From the NCBI GenBank assembly GCA_934563745.1, contig CAKTHE010000004.1, forward strand, positions 39,529-103,528: a stretch of 64,000 bases of DNA, read 5' to 3'. Origin of the DNA: an uncultured Dysosmobacter sp. (GTDB taxonomy: Bacteria; Bacillota; Clostridia; Oscillospirales; Oscillospiraceae). Positions 33,710 to 43,049 of this stretch are shown here, piece after piece. The translations under genes were made by a program, and so were the position numbers. A model generated the notes under the pieces. The model did no database searches. It was given only the letters and a program-made list of their open reading frames with translations, and was not told the origin of the DNA. Position 1 is the stretch's first letter. Every line of letters starts with the position of its first letter.

Positions 33710-34930
33710 ATGAAAAGAAAGCGGTTTCTGAGTCTTGTGCTGGCGCTGGGTCTGACGGCCAGCTTGGCGGCGTGCGGGTCCACTTCCGGCGGCGCGGGCA
33801 GCGCGGCGGCCGGTTCCGACTCCGGCACGGACGGGGACGATCCCATTGTGATCGGGGTGGTTTCCCCTAATACCGGATCTCTGGCGGCTTACGGCATCGG
33901 CATCAGCACCGGCGCACAGCTGGCTGCGGAGGAGATCAATGCAGCCGGCGGCATTCTGGGCCGTCAGGTAAAGCTGATTACTACTGATGACCAGGGCGAC
34001 CCGGCAGAGTGCCTGAATGCCTTTAACTCCCTGGTGGCGCAAAACGTGGGCCTGATCGTCGGCTCCGCCACCTCCGGCTGTACCAGCGCCATCACCGACG
34101 CGGCCAATGAAGAGGAGGTCTGTCTGATCACGCCGACCGCAACGGCGGACTCCATCACCACGGAAGACGACTATGTGTTCCGCGCCTGCTATGCCGACAG
34201 CTTCCAGGGCGCCATTGCCGCTGCCTATGCCAAGAAGGCCGGCTACACCCAGGTGGGCGTGGTCTACTGCGCGGCCGACGTGTACTCCAAGGGGCTGTAC
34301 GACTCCTTCTCCAAGGCCTGCGCGGGCTACGGCATCGAGGTGACGGCCTCCGAGTCCACGGCTTCGCTGGATGTGCAGGACTACACAAACCAGTTCACGG
34401 CCATGGTCAACGCCGGCGTGGAGTTCGTGTATGCGCCCTTCTATTACGATGTGATCGGGCCTTATGTGGTGCCCCAGGCCCGGGCGGCCGGCTATACCGG
34501 CATTATCATGGGTGCCGACGGCTATGACACCACGCCGGATTACGTGGTGGCCGGAGCGGACCTGAGCGCATTCAACAACGTTTACTGGACCAACCACTAT
34601 TATGCCGGCGACACCTCCCCCATTGTTCAGAACTTTGTCCAGGCCTATGAGACCAAGTTCGGCTCGACCCCCAGCGCGTTCGGCGCCTGCGGCTATGACT
34701 GCGTGTACATGTACAAGGCGGCCATTGAGGCGGCCGGCTCGGCGGACCCCGCTGCGGTGCGGGATGCGCTGGCAGACACCTCGGCGACTTATGAGTGCGT
34801 CACGGGCACCTTCTCGCTGGATAACACAGGTACGCCCGTCAAGGGCGCTGCGATCATCTCCTTCGCCGACGGCGGAGATAAGGTGACCACCGAACTGGTG
34901 GACGTGATGCAGGCCAGCGATCTGGACTGA
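33710..34930 (+). CDS. livJ: Branched-chain amino acid ABC transporter substrate-binding lipoprotein
   Basis: The 406-residue protein has a lipoprotein signal (MKRKRFLSLVLALGLTASLA, lipobox LAAC) and a Gly/Ser/Ala linker. A type I periplasmic-binding fold of the Leu/Ile/Val family follows (IGVVSPNTGSLAAYGIGISTGAQLAAEEINAAGG, then VGSATSGCTSA). It captures branched-chain or related amino acids outside the cell. The ATG at 33710 is chosen because GAGGAGG lies nine bases upstream; an upstream extension would disrupt the signal peptide. First gene of livJHMGF. Confidence 0.93.
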   Translation: MKRKRFLSLVLALGLTASLAACGSTSGGAGSAAAGSDSGTDGDDPIVIGVVSPNTGSLAAYGIGISTGAQLAAEEINAAGGILGRQVKLITTDDQGDPAECLNAFNSLVAQNVGLIVGSATSGCTSAITDAANEEEVCLITPTATADSITTEDDYVFRACYADSFQGAIAAAYAKKAGYTQVGVVYCAADVYSKGLYDSFSKACAGYGIEVTASESTASLDVQDYTNQFTAMVNAGVEFVYAPFYYDVIGPYVVPQARAAGYTGIIMGADGYDTTPDYVVAGADLSAFNNVYWTNHYYAGDTSPIVQNFVQAYETKFGSTPSAFGACGYDCVYMYKAAIEAAGSADPAAVRDALADTSATYECVTGTFSLDNTGTPVKGAAIISFADGGDKVTTELVDVMQASDLD

Positions 34931-34961
34931 TCCGGCCGCCGGGCAGCAGAACACACTGCAG

Positions 34962-35006
34962 CGCGGCAGGGGGAAGGCTCCTGCGGGAGCCGGCCCCCTG
35001 CCGCCG
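34962..35006 (+). terminator. Large GC-rich hairpin after livJ
   Basis: GCGGCAGGGGG-AGGCTCC pairs with GGAGCC-CCCCCTGCCGC. There is no strong T-run, so it more likely stabilises the livJ 3' end and gives more binding protein than permease. Confidence 0.6.
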
Positions 35007-35029
35007 CTTGGATTCATCGTACTGTCGGC

Positions 35030-35087
35030 TGACAAGGGCGGGTACAAACAGCGGCCGGACGCCGCGCAGCGGTAACGGCCCTTGTCA
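35030..35087 (+). repeat. Inverted repeat in the livJ-livH spacer
   Basis: TGACAAGGGC (35030-35039) pairs with GCCCTTGTCA (35078-35087) around a 38-base loop that has its own GCGGC/GCCGC pairing. Role unknown. Confidence 0.5.
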
Positions 35088-35123
35088 ACCGATGTTGCAG
35101 AAAAAGAGAAAGGGAGGACCCAT

Positions 35124-36020
35124 ATGAACACCTTTATCCAGACCCTGATCGTGGGGCTGCGGCTGGGCAGTATTTATGCCTTGGTGGCGCTGGGTTACAC
35201 CATGGTCTACGGCATCATTCGCCTGATCAACTTCGCCCACGGCGACTTCATCATGGTGGGCGGCTATACCATGATCTTTACCGTTCCGATCGCGCTGTCC
35301 CTGGGCCTTCCGGCCTGGAGCGCCGTGGCGGTGGCCATTGTGATCTGTGCCCTGGTGGGCATGGGCACGGAGCTGATTGCTTACCGTCCGGTACGCAGGA
35401 AGGGGACCAAAATGACCTCGCTGATCACCGCCATTGCCATGAGCCTGTTTCTGGAGAATCTGGCTCAGGCCATTCCGGCCATCGGCCCCAACCCCAAGGT
35501 GGCCAACCGGATCTTCGCAGCCGGCGGCATTTCCCTGGGCGGCGTGACGATGGAATATACCACGATCCTGACCATTGTTATCAGCGCGGTGGTGATGGTG
35601 GCGCTGTTTCAGTTTACTCAGCGGACCCGGGTGGGCCGGGCCATGCGCTGCGTGTCGGAGGACAAGGAGGCGGCCACGCTGATGGGGATCGATGTGAACC
35701 GGACCATCCTGCTGACCTTTGCCATCGGTTCGGGTCTTGCGGCGGTGGCTGCGCTGATGTACATGTCCCAGTATCCCAAGATCTATACCACCATGGGCAG
35801 CCTGCTGGGCCTGAAGGCCTTTGTGGCGGCAGTGCTGGGCGGCATCGGCATCGTGCCCGGCGCGGTGCTGGGCGGCGTGGTGATCGGCCTGGTGGAGTCG
35901 TTTACCACCAGCTATATTTCCTCCAGCATGGCGGACACCTTTGTGTTTTTGATCCTGATCGTGGTGCTTGTGCTCAAGCCCGCGGGAATTTTGGGAAAGA
36001 ATGTGGGGGAGAAGGTATGA
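35124..36020 (+). CDS. livH: Branched-chain amino acid ABC transporter permease LivH
   Basis: The 298-residue membrane protein has about eight helices and the LivH signatures GLRLGSIYALVALGYTMVYGIIRLINFAHGD and RTRVGRAMRCVSEDKEAATLMGIDVN, the latter being the loop that contacts the ATPases. ATG 35124 behind AGGGAGGAC is chosen over an earlier in-frame start. The stop overlaps the livM start (ATGA). Confidence 0.95.
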   Translation: MNTFIQTLIVGLRLGSIYALVALGYTMVYGIIRLINFAHGDFIMVGGYTMIFTVPIALSLGLPAWSAVAVAIVICALVGMGTELIAYRPVRRKGTKMTSLITAIAMSLFLENLAQAIPAIGPNPKVANRIFAAGGISLGGVTMEYTTILTIVISAVVMVALFQFTQRTRVGRAMRCVSEDKEAATLMGIDVNRTILLTFAIGSGLAAVAALMYMSQYPKIYTTMGSLLGLKAFVAAVLGGIGIVPGAVLGGVVIGLVESFTTSYISSSMADTFVFLILIVVLVLKPAGILGKNVGEKV

Positions 36021-37168
36021 CGGATCGAAGAACCAAGCAGGGGTATCTGCTCAATACGGTCCTGCTGATCGTGCTGTTTGCGCTTTTTCAGCTGGCAACG
36101 GCTGCCTTTGGCGCAAGCGGGCCGTTCAAGCTGGTGCTGGCGCCCTGCCTGTGGCAGTGCTGTTATCTGATTCTGCTGGCCTCGTCCCTGAACCTGGTGC
36201 TGGGCTTTCTGGGGCAGCTGTCTCTGGGTCACTGCGGCTTTATGGCCATCGGAGCCTATACGGCGGCGCTGCTGAGCCTGGGCTGCGAACGGGCGGGCGT
36301 GTTTGAGAACACCCGTGAGCCCATGTATCTGGTGATCGTCTTTGCCTGCATTCTGGCCGCAGGCGTTCTGGCGGCGCTGGTGGGACTGCTGGTGGGCATC
36401 CCGGCTCTGCGCCTGAAGGGAGACTATCTGGCGATCATTACCCTGGGCTTCGGCATGATCATCATCAACATCATCAACAACCTGCCCTTCTGCGGACAGG
36501 ATGGACTGTCCCAGGGCTCTGCGGCGGCTTCGCTTTACAAAAACGGTCTGGGCTTCGGAACGAAAAGCAAGGTCAGCTTCCTGTGGGTGGCCATCGTGGT
36601 GACGGTGGTGTGCATGACGATGATGTTCATGTTCATCCGCTCCAAGTACGGCCGGGCGATCAAGGCCATTCGCGACGATGAGATCGCGGCTTCCGCTTCG
36701 GGGATCAACGTCTCGTTCTACAAGGTGATGACCTTTGCCTATTCCGCGTTTTTCGCCGGTGTGGCCGGGGCCCTGTACGCCTGCACCAACGCCACGCTTT
36801 CCACAGCCTCGTTTGCCTTCACCAACAACGGCATTCTGAACTCCACCTTTGTGGTGGTCATGGTGGTGCTGGGCGGCATGGGCTCGCTGACCGGATCGGT
36901 CGTGGCGGCTGTGGTCATGTTTTTAGTGAACTATCAGATCAAAAACGGCGCCTGGGTGGCCCTGCTGCCGTCGGCGCTGCAGGGAGTGTTCCAGTATCCT
37001 ATGCTGGTGTACGCGCTGGTACTGATCGTGGTGATCCTGTTCCGGCCCAAGGGGATTTTCGGAACCTATGAATTTTCTCTGCGGAACCTGGGCCGGGATG
37101 TCCGGCAGGCATGGACCCGGAAGGCTGCGGAAAAGGCGGAGCGGAAGGAGGTCCGGAGCCATGGCTGA
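36017..37168 (+). CDS. livM: Branched-chain amino acid ABC transporter permease LivM
   Basis: The 383-residue second permease has about ten helices, the N-terminal region LVLGFLGQLSLGHCGFMAIGAYTAALL and the cytoplasmic loop SKYGRAIKAIRDDEIAASASGIN that docks on LivG/LivF. It overlaps livH by four bases and livG by eight, so the whole set is translationally coupled. The tail is basic. Confidence 0.95.
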   Translation: MTDRRTKQGYLLNTVLLIVLFALFQLATAAFGASGPFKLVLAPCLWQCCYLILLASSLNLVLGFLGQLSLGHCGFMAIGAYTAALLSLGCERAGVFENTREPMYLVIVFACILAAGVLAALVGLLVGIPALRLKGDYLAIITLGFGMIIINIINNLPFCGQDGLSQGSAAASLYKNGLGFGTKSKVSFLWVAIVVTVVCMTMMFMFIRSKYGRAIKAIRDDEIAASASGINVSFYKVMTFAYSAFFAGVAGALYACTNATLSTASFAFTNNGILNSTFVVVMVVLGGMGSLTGSVVAAVVMFLVNYQIKNGAWVALLPSALQGVFQYPMLVYALVLIVVILFRPKGIFGTYEFSLRNLGRDVRQAWTRKAAEKAERKEVRSHG

Positions 37169-37937
37169 GAAGACAGGCACCCCGGTGCTGGAGACCCGCA
37201 AGCTGGGGATCAGCTTCGGCGGATTGAAGGCCGTGCAGGACTTTAACATTCAGATCTATTCCGGGGAGCTGGTGGGCCTGATCGGGCCCAACGGTGCCGG
37301 CAAGACCACCGTGTTCAATCTGCTGACCGGCGTATACGTCCCCACGGAGGGAACGGTCCTTTTAAACGGTGTGCCCCTGAACGGGAAAAAGACCCATCAG
37401 TTTGTGGCGGCCGGCGTGGCCCGAACGTTCCAGAACATCCGCCTTTTCAAGCAGATGAGTGTGCTGGAAAATGTGAAGACCGCCTTTACCAAGGATATTT
37501 CCTATAACCTTCTGGACGCTACCTTCCGTACGCCGAAGTTCTGGAAGGCGGAAAAGGAAGTGACCGACAAGGCCATGGATCTGCTGGAGATCTGCCATCT
37601 GGCGGATAAGGCGGAGGTGCCGGCAGCCAGCCTGCCTTACGGCCAGCAGCGCAAGCTGGAGATTGCCCGCGCCCTGGCCACGGATATGAAGGTGCTGCTG
37701 CTGGATGAGCCGGCCGCCGGCATGAACCCCACGGAGACGGCGGAGCTTCTGGAGTGCATCAATACGATCCGGGACCGGTTCGGTGTGGCGATTTTGCTGA
37801 TCGAGCACGATATGTCCCTGGTGATGAACGTATGCCAGCGGATCCAGGTCATTGATTACGGTCAGACCATTGCCTCCGGCCTGCCGGAGGAGATCGCCGG
37901 GAATCCCAGGGTCATCGCGGCGTATTTGGGCGAGTGA
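37161..37937 (+). CDS. livG: Branched-chain amino acid ABC transporter ATPase LivG
   Basis: The 258-residue ATPase has Walker A GPNGAGKTT, the signature region PYGQQRKLEIARALA, Walker B VLLLDEPAAGMN and the H-loop IEHDMSLVM. The signature reads YGQQRKLEIAR rather than LSGGQ, which is normal for LivG. ATG 37161 behind AAGGAGG is used; the frame is open further upstream inside livM. Confidence 0.96.
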   Translation: MAEKTGTPVLETRKLGISFGGLKAVQDFNIQIYSGELVGLIGPNGAGKTTVFNLLTGVYVPTEGTVLLNGVPLNGKKTHQFVAAGVARTFQNIRLFKQMSVLENVKTAFTKDISYNLLDATFRTPKFWKAEKEVTDKAMDLLEICHLADKAEVPAASLPYGQQRKLEIARALATDMKVLLLDEPAAGMNPTETAELLECINTIRDRFGVAILLIEHDMSLVMNVCQRIQVIDYGQTIASGLPEEIAGNPRVIAAYLGE

Positions 37938-37949
37938 GGGGGATGCGAT

Positions 37950-38654
37950 ATGCTGGAAATTAAGGACCTGAATGTGTTCTACGGGGCGATCCATGCCCTC
38001 AAGGGCGTCTCTCTTACGGTGCACGACGGGGAGCTGGTGTCCCTGATCGGAGCCAACGGCGCCGGCAAAACCACCACGCTGCACACCATCTCCGGCTTGC
38101 TGCACGCTGCGTCCGGCTCCGTGCTTTTGGACGGGACCGATCTGCAGAAGGTGGCGCCCAACACCGTCATCTCTCTGGGCCTGTCCCATGTGCCGGAGGG
38201 GCGGCACGTCTTTGCCCGCATGAGCGTGGAGGAGAATCTGCGCATGGGTGCATACATTCTGAAGGATCAAAAGAAGATCGCGGAAAACATGGAGAAGGTC
38301 TACGCCCACTTCCCCCGGCTGAAGGAGCGCCGCCGCCAACTGGCCGGGACGCTGTCCGGCGGAGAACAGCAGATGCTGGCCACCGGCCGGGCGCTGATGA
38401 CCGACCCGAAGATGGTGCTGATGGACGAACCGTCCATGGGCCTGAGCCCGATCCTGGTCAAGGAGATCTTTGCCATCATCGAAGAGCTGCACCGCAGCGG
38501 GATCACCATTTTGCTGGTGGAACAAAACGCGAAAATGGCCCTGGCCATTTCGGACCGGGCGTATGTTCTGGAGACCGGCACCATCTCCATGGAAGGCCGT
38601 GCTGCGGATCTTGCCGCAGATGATCGGGTCCGCAAGGCCTATTTGGGTGCGTAA
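37950..38654 (+). CDS. livF: Branched-chain amino acid ABC transporter ATPase LivF
   Basis: The 234-residue ATPase has Walker A GANGAGKTT, the LSGGEQQMLATGRAL signature and Walker B VLMDEPSMGLSP, with the LivF-specific VPEGRHVFARMSVEENLRMGAY. It pairs with LivG to power the permeases. It starts 12 bp after livG. Confidence 0.96.
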   Translation: MLEIKDLNVFYGAIHALKGVSLTVHDGELVSLIGANGAGKTTTLHTISGLLHAASGSVLLDGTDLQKVAPNTVISLGLSHVPEGRHVFARMSVEENLRMGAYILKDQKKIAENMEKVYAHFPRLKERRRQLAGTLSGGEQQMLATGRALMTDPKMVLMDEPSMGLSPILVKEIFAIIEELHRSGITILLVEQNAKMALAISDRAYVLETGTISMEGRAADLAADDRVRKAYLGA

Positions 38655-38670
38655 GGAGGACGTGGGTTCA

Positions 38671-39294
38671 ATGGAATCTTATGTGATTACGGTGGCCCGG
38701 GAGACGGGCAGCGGCGGACACAACATCACGCGAAAGCTTTCCCAGGCGCTGGGGATCCCCTATTACGACCGGGATCTGCTGCGTAAGGCGTCAGAGGTCA
38801 GCGGAATCCACGAACGGCTTTTCGGCGCGGCGGATGAACGCATCGGCCTGAAGGAGATGCTTTCGGCGGCGGAAAAGGTCTATACCGGTGAGATCCTGCC
38901 ACCGGACAGCGACGACTATATTTCCACCCGGAACCTGTTCAGCTTCCAGGCGCAGATTATCAAGGAACTGGCCGAGCAGGACAGCTGCATCATCCTGGGC
39001 CGCTGCGGCAACTATCTGCTGCGGGACCGGCCCCGTGTACTGCGGGTATTCATTCACGCCCCCATGGAGGCCCGGCTGGCCCGGGTGGCCTCGTACTCGC
39101 TGGCCTGGAGCCAGCGGGAGGTAGCCAAGCACATCCGGGTGGAGGATAAGCGCCGGTCGGCTTACTATCATTATTATACGGGAGAAGAGTGGCGCGACGT
39201 GACTGGCTATGACCTGAGTCTGGATTCCGAGGCTTTGGGCGAGGATGGCTGCGTGGAGCTGATTCAAAAGGCACTGCCGATTTTTTGCAGATAA
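38671..39294 (+). CDS. Cytidylate kinase-like family protein
   Basis: The 207-residue protein has an N-terminal P-loop variant TVARETGSGGHNITRKLSQALG and a central SCIILGRCGNYLLRD block, followed by the arginine-rich lid RRSAYYHYYTGEEW. These match the cytidylate kinase-like family found in Firmicutes, distinct from the housekeeping Cmk. It begins 16 bp after livF behind AAGGAGGACG and is probably part of the liv transcript, though its substrate and link to transport are unknown. Confidence 0.82.
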   Translation: MESYVITVARETGSGGHNITRKLSQALGIPYYDRDLLRKASEVSGIHERLFGAADERIGLKEMLSAAEKVYTGEILPPDSDDYISTRNLFSFQAQIIKELAEQDSCIILGRCGNYLLRDRPRVLRVFIHAPMEARLARVASYSLAWSQREVAKHIRVEDKRRSAYYHYYTGEEWRDVTGYDLSLDSEALGEDGCVELIQKALPIFCR

Positions 39295-39438
39295 AAAAGG
39301 CGGCATCGGCCCGGTGCGGGCGGCTTTGCCAAGCGCAAAGAGCCGGAGAGAACCGGAGACCTCCGGTCGGCCTTTGTGCGGCGCGGCCCGCTCCATGCGT
39401 GCGTCGGGCGTTGTGAGGGCTTCCGCCCCGGCGCGCTG

Positions 39439-39483
39439 AAAAGGTCCCGGCGGATGGAAGATCCGCCGGGGCCTTTCTGTTTT
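39439..39483 (+). terminator. Terminator of the liv operon
   Basis: AAGGTCCCGGCGGAT pairs with ATCCGCCGGGGCCTT, followed by TCTGTTTT. The stretch 39295-39438 before it contains GC-rich pairing but no gene. Confidence 0.82.
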
Positions 39484-39499
39484 GCCCGGAGGGAACGGC

Positions 39500-39528
39500 T
39501 TGACAAATGCCCCGGCATATTTTACCCT
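39500..39528 (+). promoter_or_regulatory. Promoter of the ketopantoate reductase gene
   Basis: TTGACA and TACCCT lie 17 bp apart, about 78 bp before the start codon. Confidence 0.6.
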
Positions 39529-39605
39529 GAACAAACAGGGCCTTACCCGGGCCAAAGGCCGGACGGAGCCAATCATCAGACTGAAAGCGGAAAGAGGAGA
39601 TGGCA

Positions 39606-40538
39606 ATGAAGTACCTGATCATCGGCGCCGGAGGGACCGGCGGCCCGATCGGCGGATTCCTGACCCGGGCCGGGCTGGATGTGACCCTGATCGCTCGGGG
39701 TGCGCACCTGACCGCCATGAAGGAGCGGGGGCTGGCGTTTCACACCCCGGAAGGGGATTTTACGGTGCCGGTCCGGGCCTGCACCGAGGCGGAGTATACC
39801 GGCACGCCGGATGTGGTCTTTGTGTGCGTCAAGGGGTATTCTCTGCAGGAGACGCTGCCGTTCCTGCGGCGGATCTGCGGACCGGATACGGTGGTGATCC
39901 CGGTTTTGAATCTTTACGGGACCGGCGGCGCGCTGCAGGCGCAGCTTCCGGAGACCACGGTGACGGACGGCTGCATTTACATCATGGCCGAGATCGAAGG
40001 GCCGGGGACGATCCGTATGAACGGAACGATTTTCCGGGTGGTATTCGGCCTGCGCCGCGGCACGGCGGAGGAGACGGTCCGGCGCGTCCGGCCGGTGCTG
40101 GAGGGCGTGCGGCAGGATCTGGAGTCGGCCGGGATCAAGGGGATCCTCTCCGACCGGATTGAAACGGACGCCTTTGAAAAGTTTTCCTTTGTTTCGCCCA
40201 TGGCGGCCATCGGCACATATTATGGTGTCAGCGCCGCCGCCATGCAGCGGGAGGGCGCGGAGCGCACGGCGTATCAGGGCCTGGTGGAAGAGCTGATCGC
40301 ACTGGGTCAGGCGATGGGCACGCCGCTGCCGGCGGACATTATGCAGCGCAACCTGGCGATTCTGGACGGGGTGGACCCTGCGTCCCGGGCTTCCATGCAG
40401 CGGGATGTGGAATCCGGCCACGCCTCGGAGGCGGACGGGCTGATTGCCGAGGTAACACGCCTGGGCCGCCGGTATCATGTCCCTACGCCGGGATATGATC
40501 GGATCGCCGCGGTCCTTTGTCCGGAGAAGATCCGGTGA
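39606..40538 (+). CDS. panE: Ketopantoate reductase family (ApbA/PanE)
   Basis: This family reduces 2-dehydropantoate to pantoate with NADPH in pantothenate synthesis, though many paralogues have other 2-oxoacid substrates. The 310-residue protein has the Rossmann motif YLIIGAGGTGGPIGGFLTRAG, the VKGYSLQETLP block and a C-terminal helical domain with the catalytic lysine region DAFEKFSF and SMQRDVESGHASEADGL. ATG 39606 is preferred over ATG 39600 because AGAGGAG lies six bases before it. The gene stands alone, with no panB or panC nearby. Confidence 0.85.
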   Translation: MKYLIIGAGGTGGPIGGFLTRAGLDVTLIARGAHLTAMKERGLAFHTPEGDFTVPVRACTEAEYTGTPDVVFVCVKGYSLQETLPFLRRICGPDTVVIPVLNLYGTGGALQAQLPETTVTDGCIYIMAEIEGPGTIRMNGTIFRVVFGLRRGTAEETVRRVRPVLEGVRQDLESAGIKGILSDRIETDAFEKFSFVSPMAAIGTYYGVSAAAMQREGAERTAYQGLVEELIALGQAMGTPLPADIMQRNLAILDGVDPASRASMQRDVESGHASEADGLIAEVTRLGRRYHVPTPGYDRIAAVLCPEKIR

Positions 40539-40542
40539 ACCC

Positions 40543-40574
40543 AGCCAGCCGGCCGCAGCCGGCTGGCTGTTTTA
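40543..40574 (+). terminator. Terminator after panE
   Basis: AGCCAGCCGGC pairs with GCCGGCTGGCT around CGCA, followed by GTTTTAT. Confidence 0.9.
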
Positions 40575-40732
40575 TGCCCGGATTCTGCCTGAAATGCGGG
40601 ATCGCTGCAGGAAAAGTGCGAAATCAGCGCCGCTGCCGCGTTCAAAGGGGCCTGCGCCGGCGAAGAAAGGGGCATTTTTTACAAAGCGCGGGCTTGTAGA
40701 ACTTTTTTGCGGAAAAAGAGTTGACATAACGG

Positions 40733-40762
40733 TGTGGAAAACCCTGTGGAGAATGTGTAAAA
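40733..40762 (+). repeat. Three DnaA-box-like repeats upstream of the topoisomerase genes
   Basis: TGTGGAAAA (40733-40741), TGTGGAGAA (40745-40753) and TGTGTAAAA (40754-40762) each differ by one base from the DnaA box TGTGNATAA. A TTGACA lies just upstream at 40721-40726 without a clear -10. No gene is seen from 40575 to 40895. Confidence 0.5.
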
Positions 40763-40895
40763 CCCTGTAGTTTAAGTCTTTTGCCCCTGGGGAAAACAAA
40801 TTATGGCAACCGGACGGTGTGCAACTTTTTGTGAGACTTGTCCCGATTTGAGTCGGACGGGGGAGGTTTTCCGCCCGCGGCGGCAGAGCGGCCCC

Positions 40896-40924
40896 TTGAA
40901 CTCGGGAAATGGGTGTGTTAAACT
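40896..40924 (+). promoter_or_regulatory. Promoter of the topoisomerase operon
   Basis: TTGAAC and TAAACT lie 17 bp apart, 62 bp before the ATG at 40987. Confidence 0.65.
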
Positions 40925-40986
40925 AAATCGGATCCCGTGCGCTGCCGCAGGCGGGCTGCACGGAACGACGCAACAGGAGGAACACG

Positions 40987-42981
40987 ATGGCAAGCAAGAA
41001 AAAAGACTACGGCAACGAGAGCATCTCCGCCCTGAAGGGGGCAGACCGGGTCCGCCGGCGTCCGGGGGTCATCTTCGGCTCGGATGGACTGGATGGCTGT
41101 GAGCATGCGGTGTTTGAGATCCTCTCCAACTCCATCGATGAGGCCCGGGAGGGCCACGGCCGGGTCATCACTGTGACGCGCTTTGCCGATCGATCCATTG
41201 AGGTGGAGGATGCCGGCCGCGGCTGTCCGGTGGACTGGAACGAGAGCGAGGGCCGCTACAACTGGGAGCTGGTCTACTGCGAGCTGTATGCCGGCGGCAA
41301 ATACGACAACCTCTCCGGCGATAATTATGAATATTCCCTGGGCCTCAACGGCCTGGGTGCCTGCGCCACGCAGTATGCCTCCCGCTATATGGACGTGACG
41401 GTCTGGCGGGAGGGTCTGGAATATACCCTGCACTTTGAACGGGGCGAGATTGTGGGGACCCTGGAAAAGCGGCCTCTGCCCAGGTCTCAGGCCAAAAAGA
41501 CCGGGACCCGGACCCACTGGCTGCCGGATCTGGATGTATTTACGGATATTGCGATCCCGGCGGAATATTTTACCGACGTGATGAAGCGTCAGGCGGTGGT
41601 CAACGAGGGAATCACCTTCCGCTTCCGCAACGAGACGGAGCCGGGCCGGTTTGAGGAGACTGAGTTCCTGTATGAAAACGGCATTCAGGATTACGTGCAG
41701 GAGCTGGCCGGCACGGACCCGCTGACTGCGCCCGTTTTCTGGCAGGCGGAGCGCCGGGGCCGGGACCGGGCGGACAAGCCGGAGTATAAGGTCAAGCTCT
41801 CCTGCGCGTGCTGCTTTTCCAACCGCGTGCATGTGATCGAGCATTATCACAACTCCTCCTGGCTGGAGCACGGGGGTGCGCCGGAAAAGGCCACCAAGTC
41901 CGCCTTTGTTTCCGCGGTGGACGGATACCTGCGCCGCCAGGGCAAGTATCAGAAAAACGAGAGTAAGGTGACCTGGGCGGATATTGAGGACTGCCTGGTT
42001 CTGGTCTCCAACAACTTTTCCACCCAGACCTCTTATGAAAACCAGACCAAAAAGGCCATCACCAACAAATTTATCCAGGAGGCCATGAGCGAGTTCCTGC
42101 GCTCGAACCTGGAGGTTTATTTTATTGAGAATCCCTTTGATGCCGAGAAGATCGGGGAACAGGTCCTGATCAATAAGCGCTCCCGGGAAAAGGCGGAAGT
42201 GGCCCGGCTGAATATCAAGAAGAAGCTCTCCGGCAGCATCGACATTGCCAACCGGGTGCAGAAGTTTGTGGACTGCCGCTCCCGGGACGTGGACAAGCGG
42301 GAGATCTACATCGTGGAGGGTGACTCCGCTCTGGGCAGCGTAAAGCTTTCCCGGGATGCCGAGTATCAGGGGATCATGCCCGTCCGGGGCAAGATCCTCA
42401 ACTGCCTGAAGGCGGACTACGCCCGCATTTTCAAAAGTGAGATCATCACGGACCTTTTGAAGGTCCTGGGCTGCGGCGTGGAGGTGCAGAGCAAGCAGAA
42501 CAAGGACCTGAACGCCTTTGACCTGAACAACCTGCGATGGAGCAAGGTGATTATCTGCACCGATGGCGATGTGGATGGCTTCCAGATCCGTACACTGATC
42601 CTGACCATGATCTACCGCCTGGCGCCCACGCTGATCCGGGAGGGCTACGTCTACATTGCGGAGACGCCGCTTTTTGAGATCAACTGCGGGGACAAGACCT
42701 GGTTTGCATACTCCGACAAGGAAAAGAACGACATCCTGCGGGAGCTGGAAGGGAAGAAGGTCAAGGTGGACCGGTCCAAGGGTCTGGGCGAAAACGATCC
42801 GGACATGATGTGGCTGACCACCATGAATCCCGAGACCCGCCGGCTCATTCGGGTGCAGTCGGCGGATGTGGAAGAGACCGCCCGGGTCTTTGACCTGCTT
42901 TTGGGCGACAATCTGCAGGGCCGCAAGGACCACATTGCAGAGAACGGGTATAAATATCTGGAGCTGGCGGACATTTCGTAA
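40987..42981 (+). CDS. Type IIA topoisomerase B subunit, divergent ParE/GyrB type
   Basis: The 664-residue protein has the GHKL ATPase (AVFEILSNSIDEA; nucleotide-lid GLNGLGACATQYAS), a transducer domain and the TOPRIM domain (YIVEGDSALGSVKLSRD, then CTDGDVDGFQIRTL). Key acidic residues are kept, but several motifs depart from standard GyrB/ParE: EGDSALGS for EGDSAGGS, TDGDVDG for TDADVDG and GLNGLG for GGLHGVG. Together with the A subunit at 43434 it forms a tetrameric enzyme that passes DNA duplexes. It is probably an additional, topoisomerase IV-like pair rather than the housekeeping gyrase. ATG preceded by CAGGAGG. Confidence 0.88.
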   Translation: MASKKKDYGNESISALKGADRVRRRPGVIFGSDGLDGCEHAVFEILSNSIDEAREGHGRVITVTRFADRSIEVEDAGRGCPVDWNESEGRYNWELVYCELYAGGKYDNLSGDNYEYSLGLNGLGACATQYASRYMDVTVWREGLEYTLHFERGEIVGTLEKRPLPRSQAKKTGTRTHWLPDLDVFTDIAIPAEYFTDVMKRQAVVNEGITFRFRNETEPGRFEETEFLYENGIQDYVQELAGTDPLTAPVFWQAERRGRDRADKPEYKVKLSCACCFSNRVHVIEHYHNSSWLEHGGAPEKATKSAFVSAVDGYLRRQGKYQKNESKVTWADIEDCLVLVSNNFSTQTSYENQTKKAITNKFIQEAMSEFLRSNLEVYFIENPFDAEKIGEQVLINKRSREKAEVARLNIKKKLSGSIDIANRVQKFVDCRSRDVDKREIYIVEGDSALGSVKLSRDAEYQGIMPVRGKILNCLKADYARIFKSEIITDLLKVLGCGVEVQSKQNKDLNAFDLNNLRWSKVIICTDGDVDGFQIRTLILTMIYRLAPTLIREGYVYIAETPLFEINCGDKTWFAYSDKEKNDILRELEGKKVKVDRSKGLGENDPDMMWLTTMNPETRRLIRVQSADVEETARVFDLLLGDNLQGRKDHIAENGYKYLELADIS

Positions 42982-43049
42982 GGCTGGCTCGTTTTCCCGG
43001 CGGGATCAGAAGAACAACGGCCGCCCGGCGCGGCAGAATGGAGTTTACT

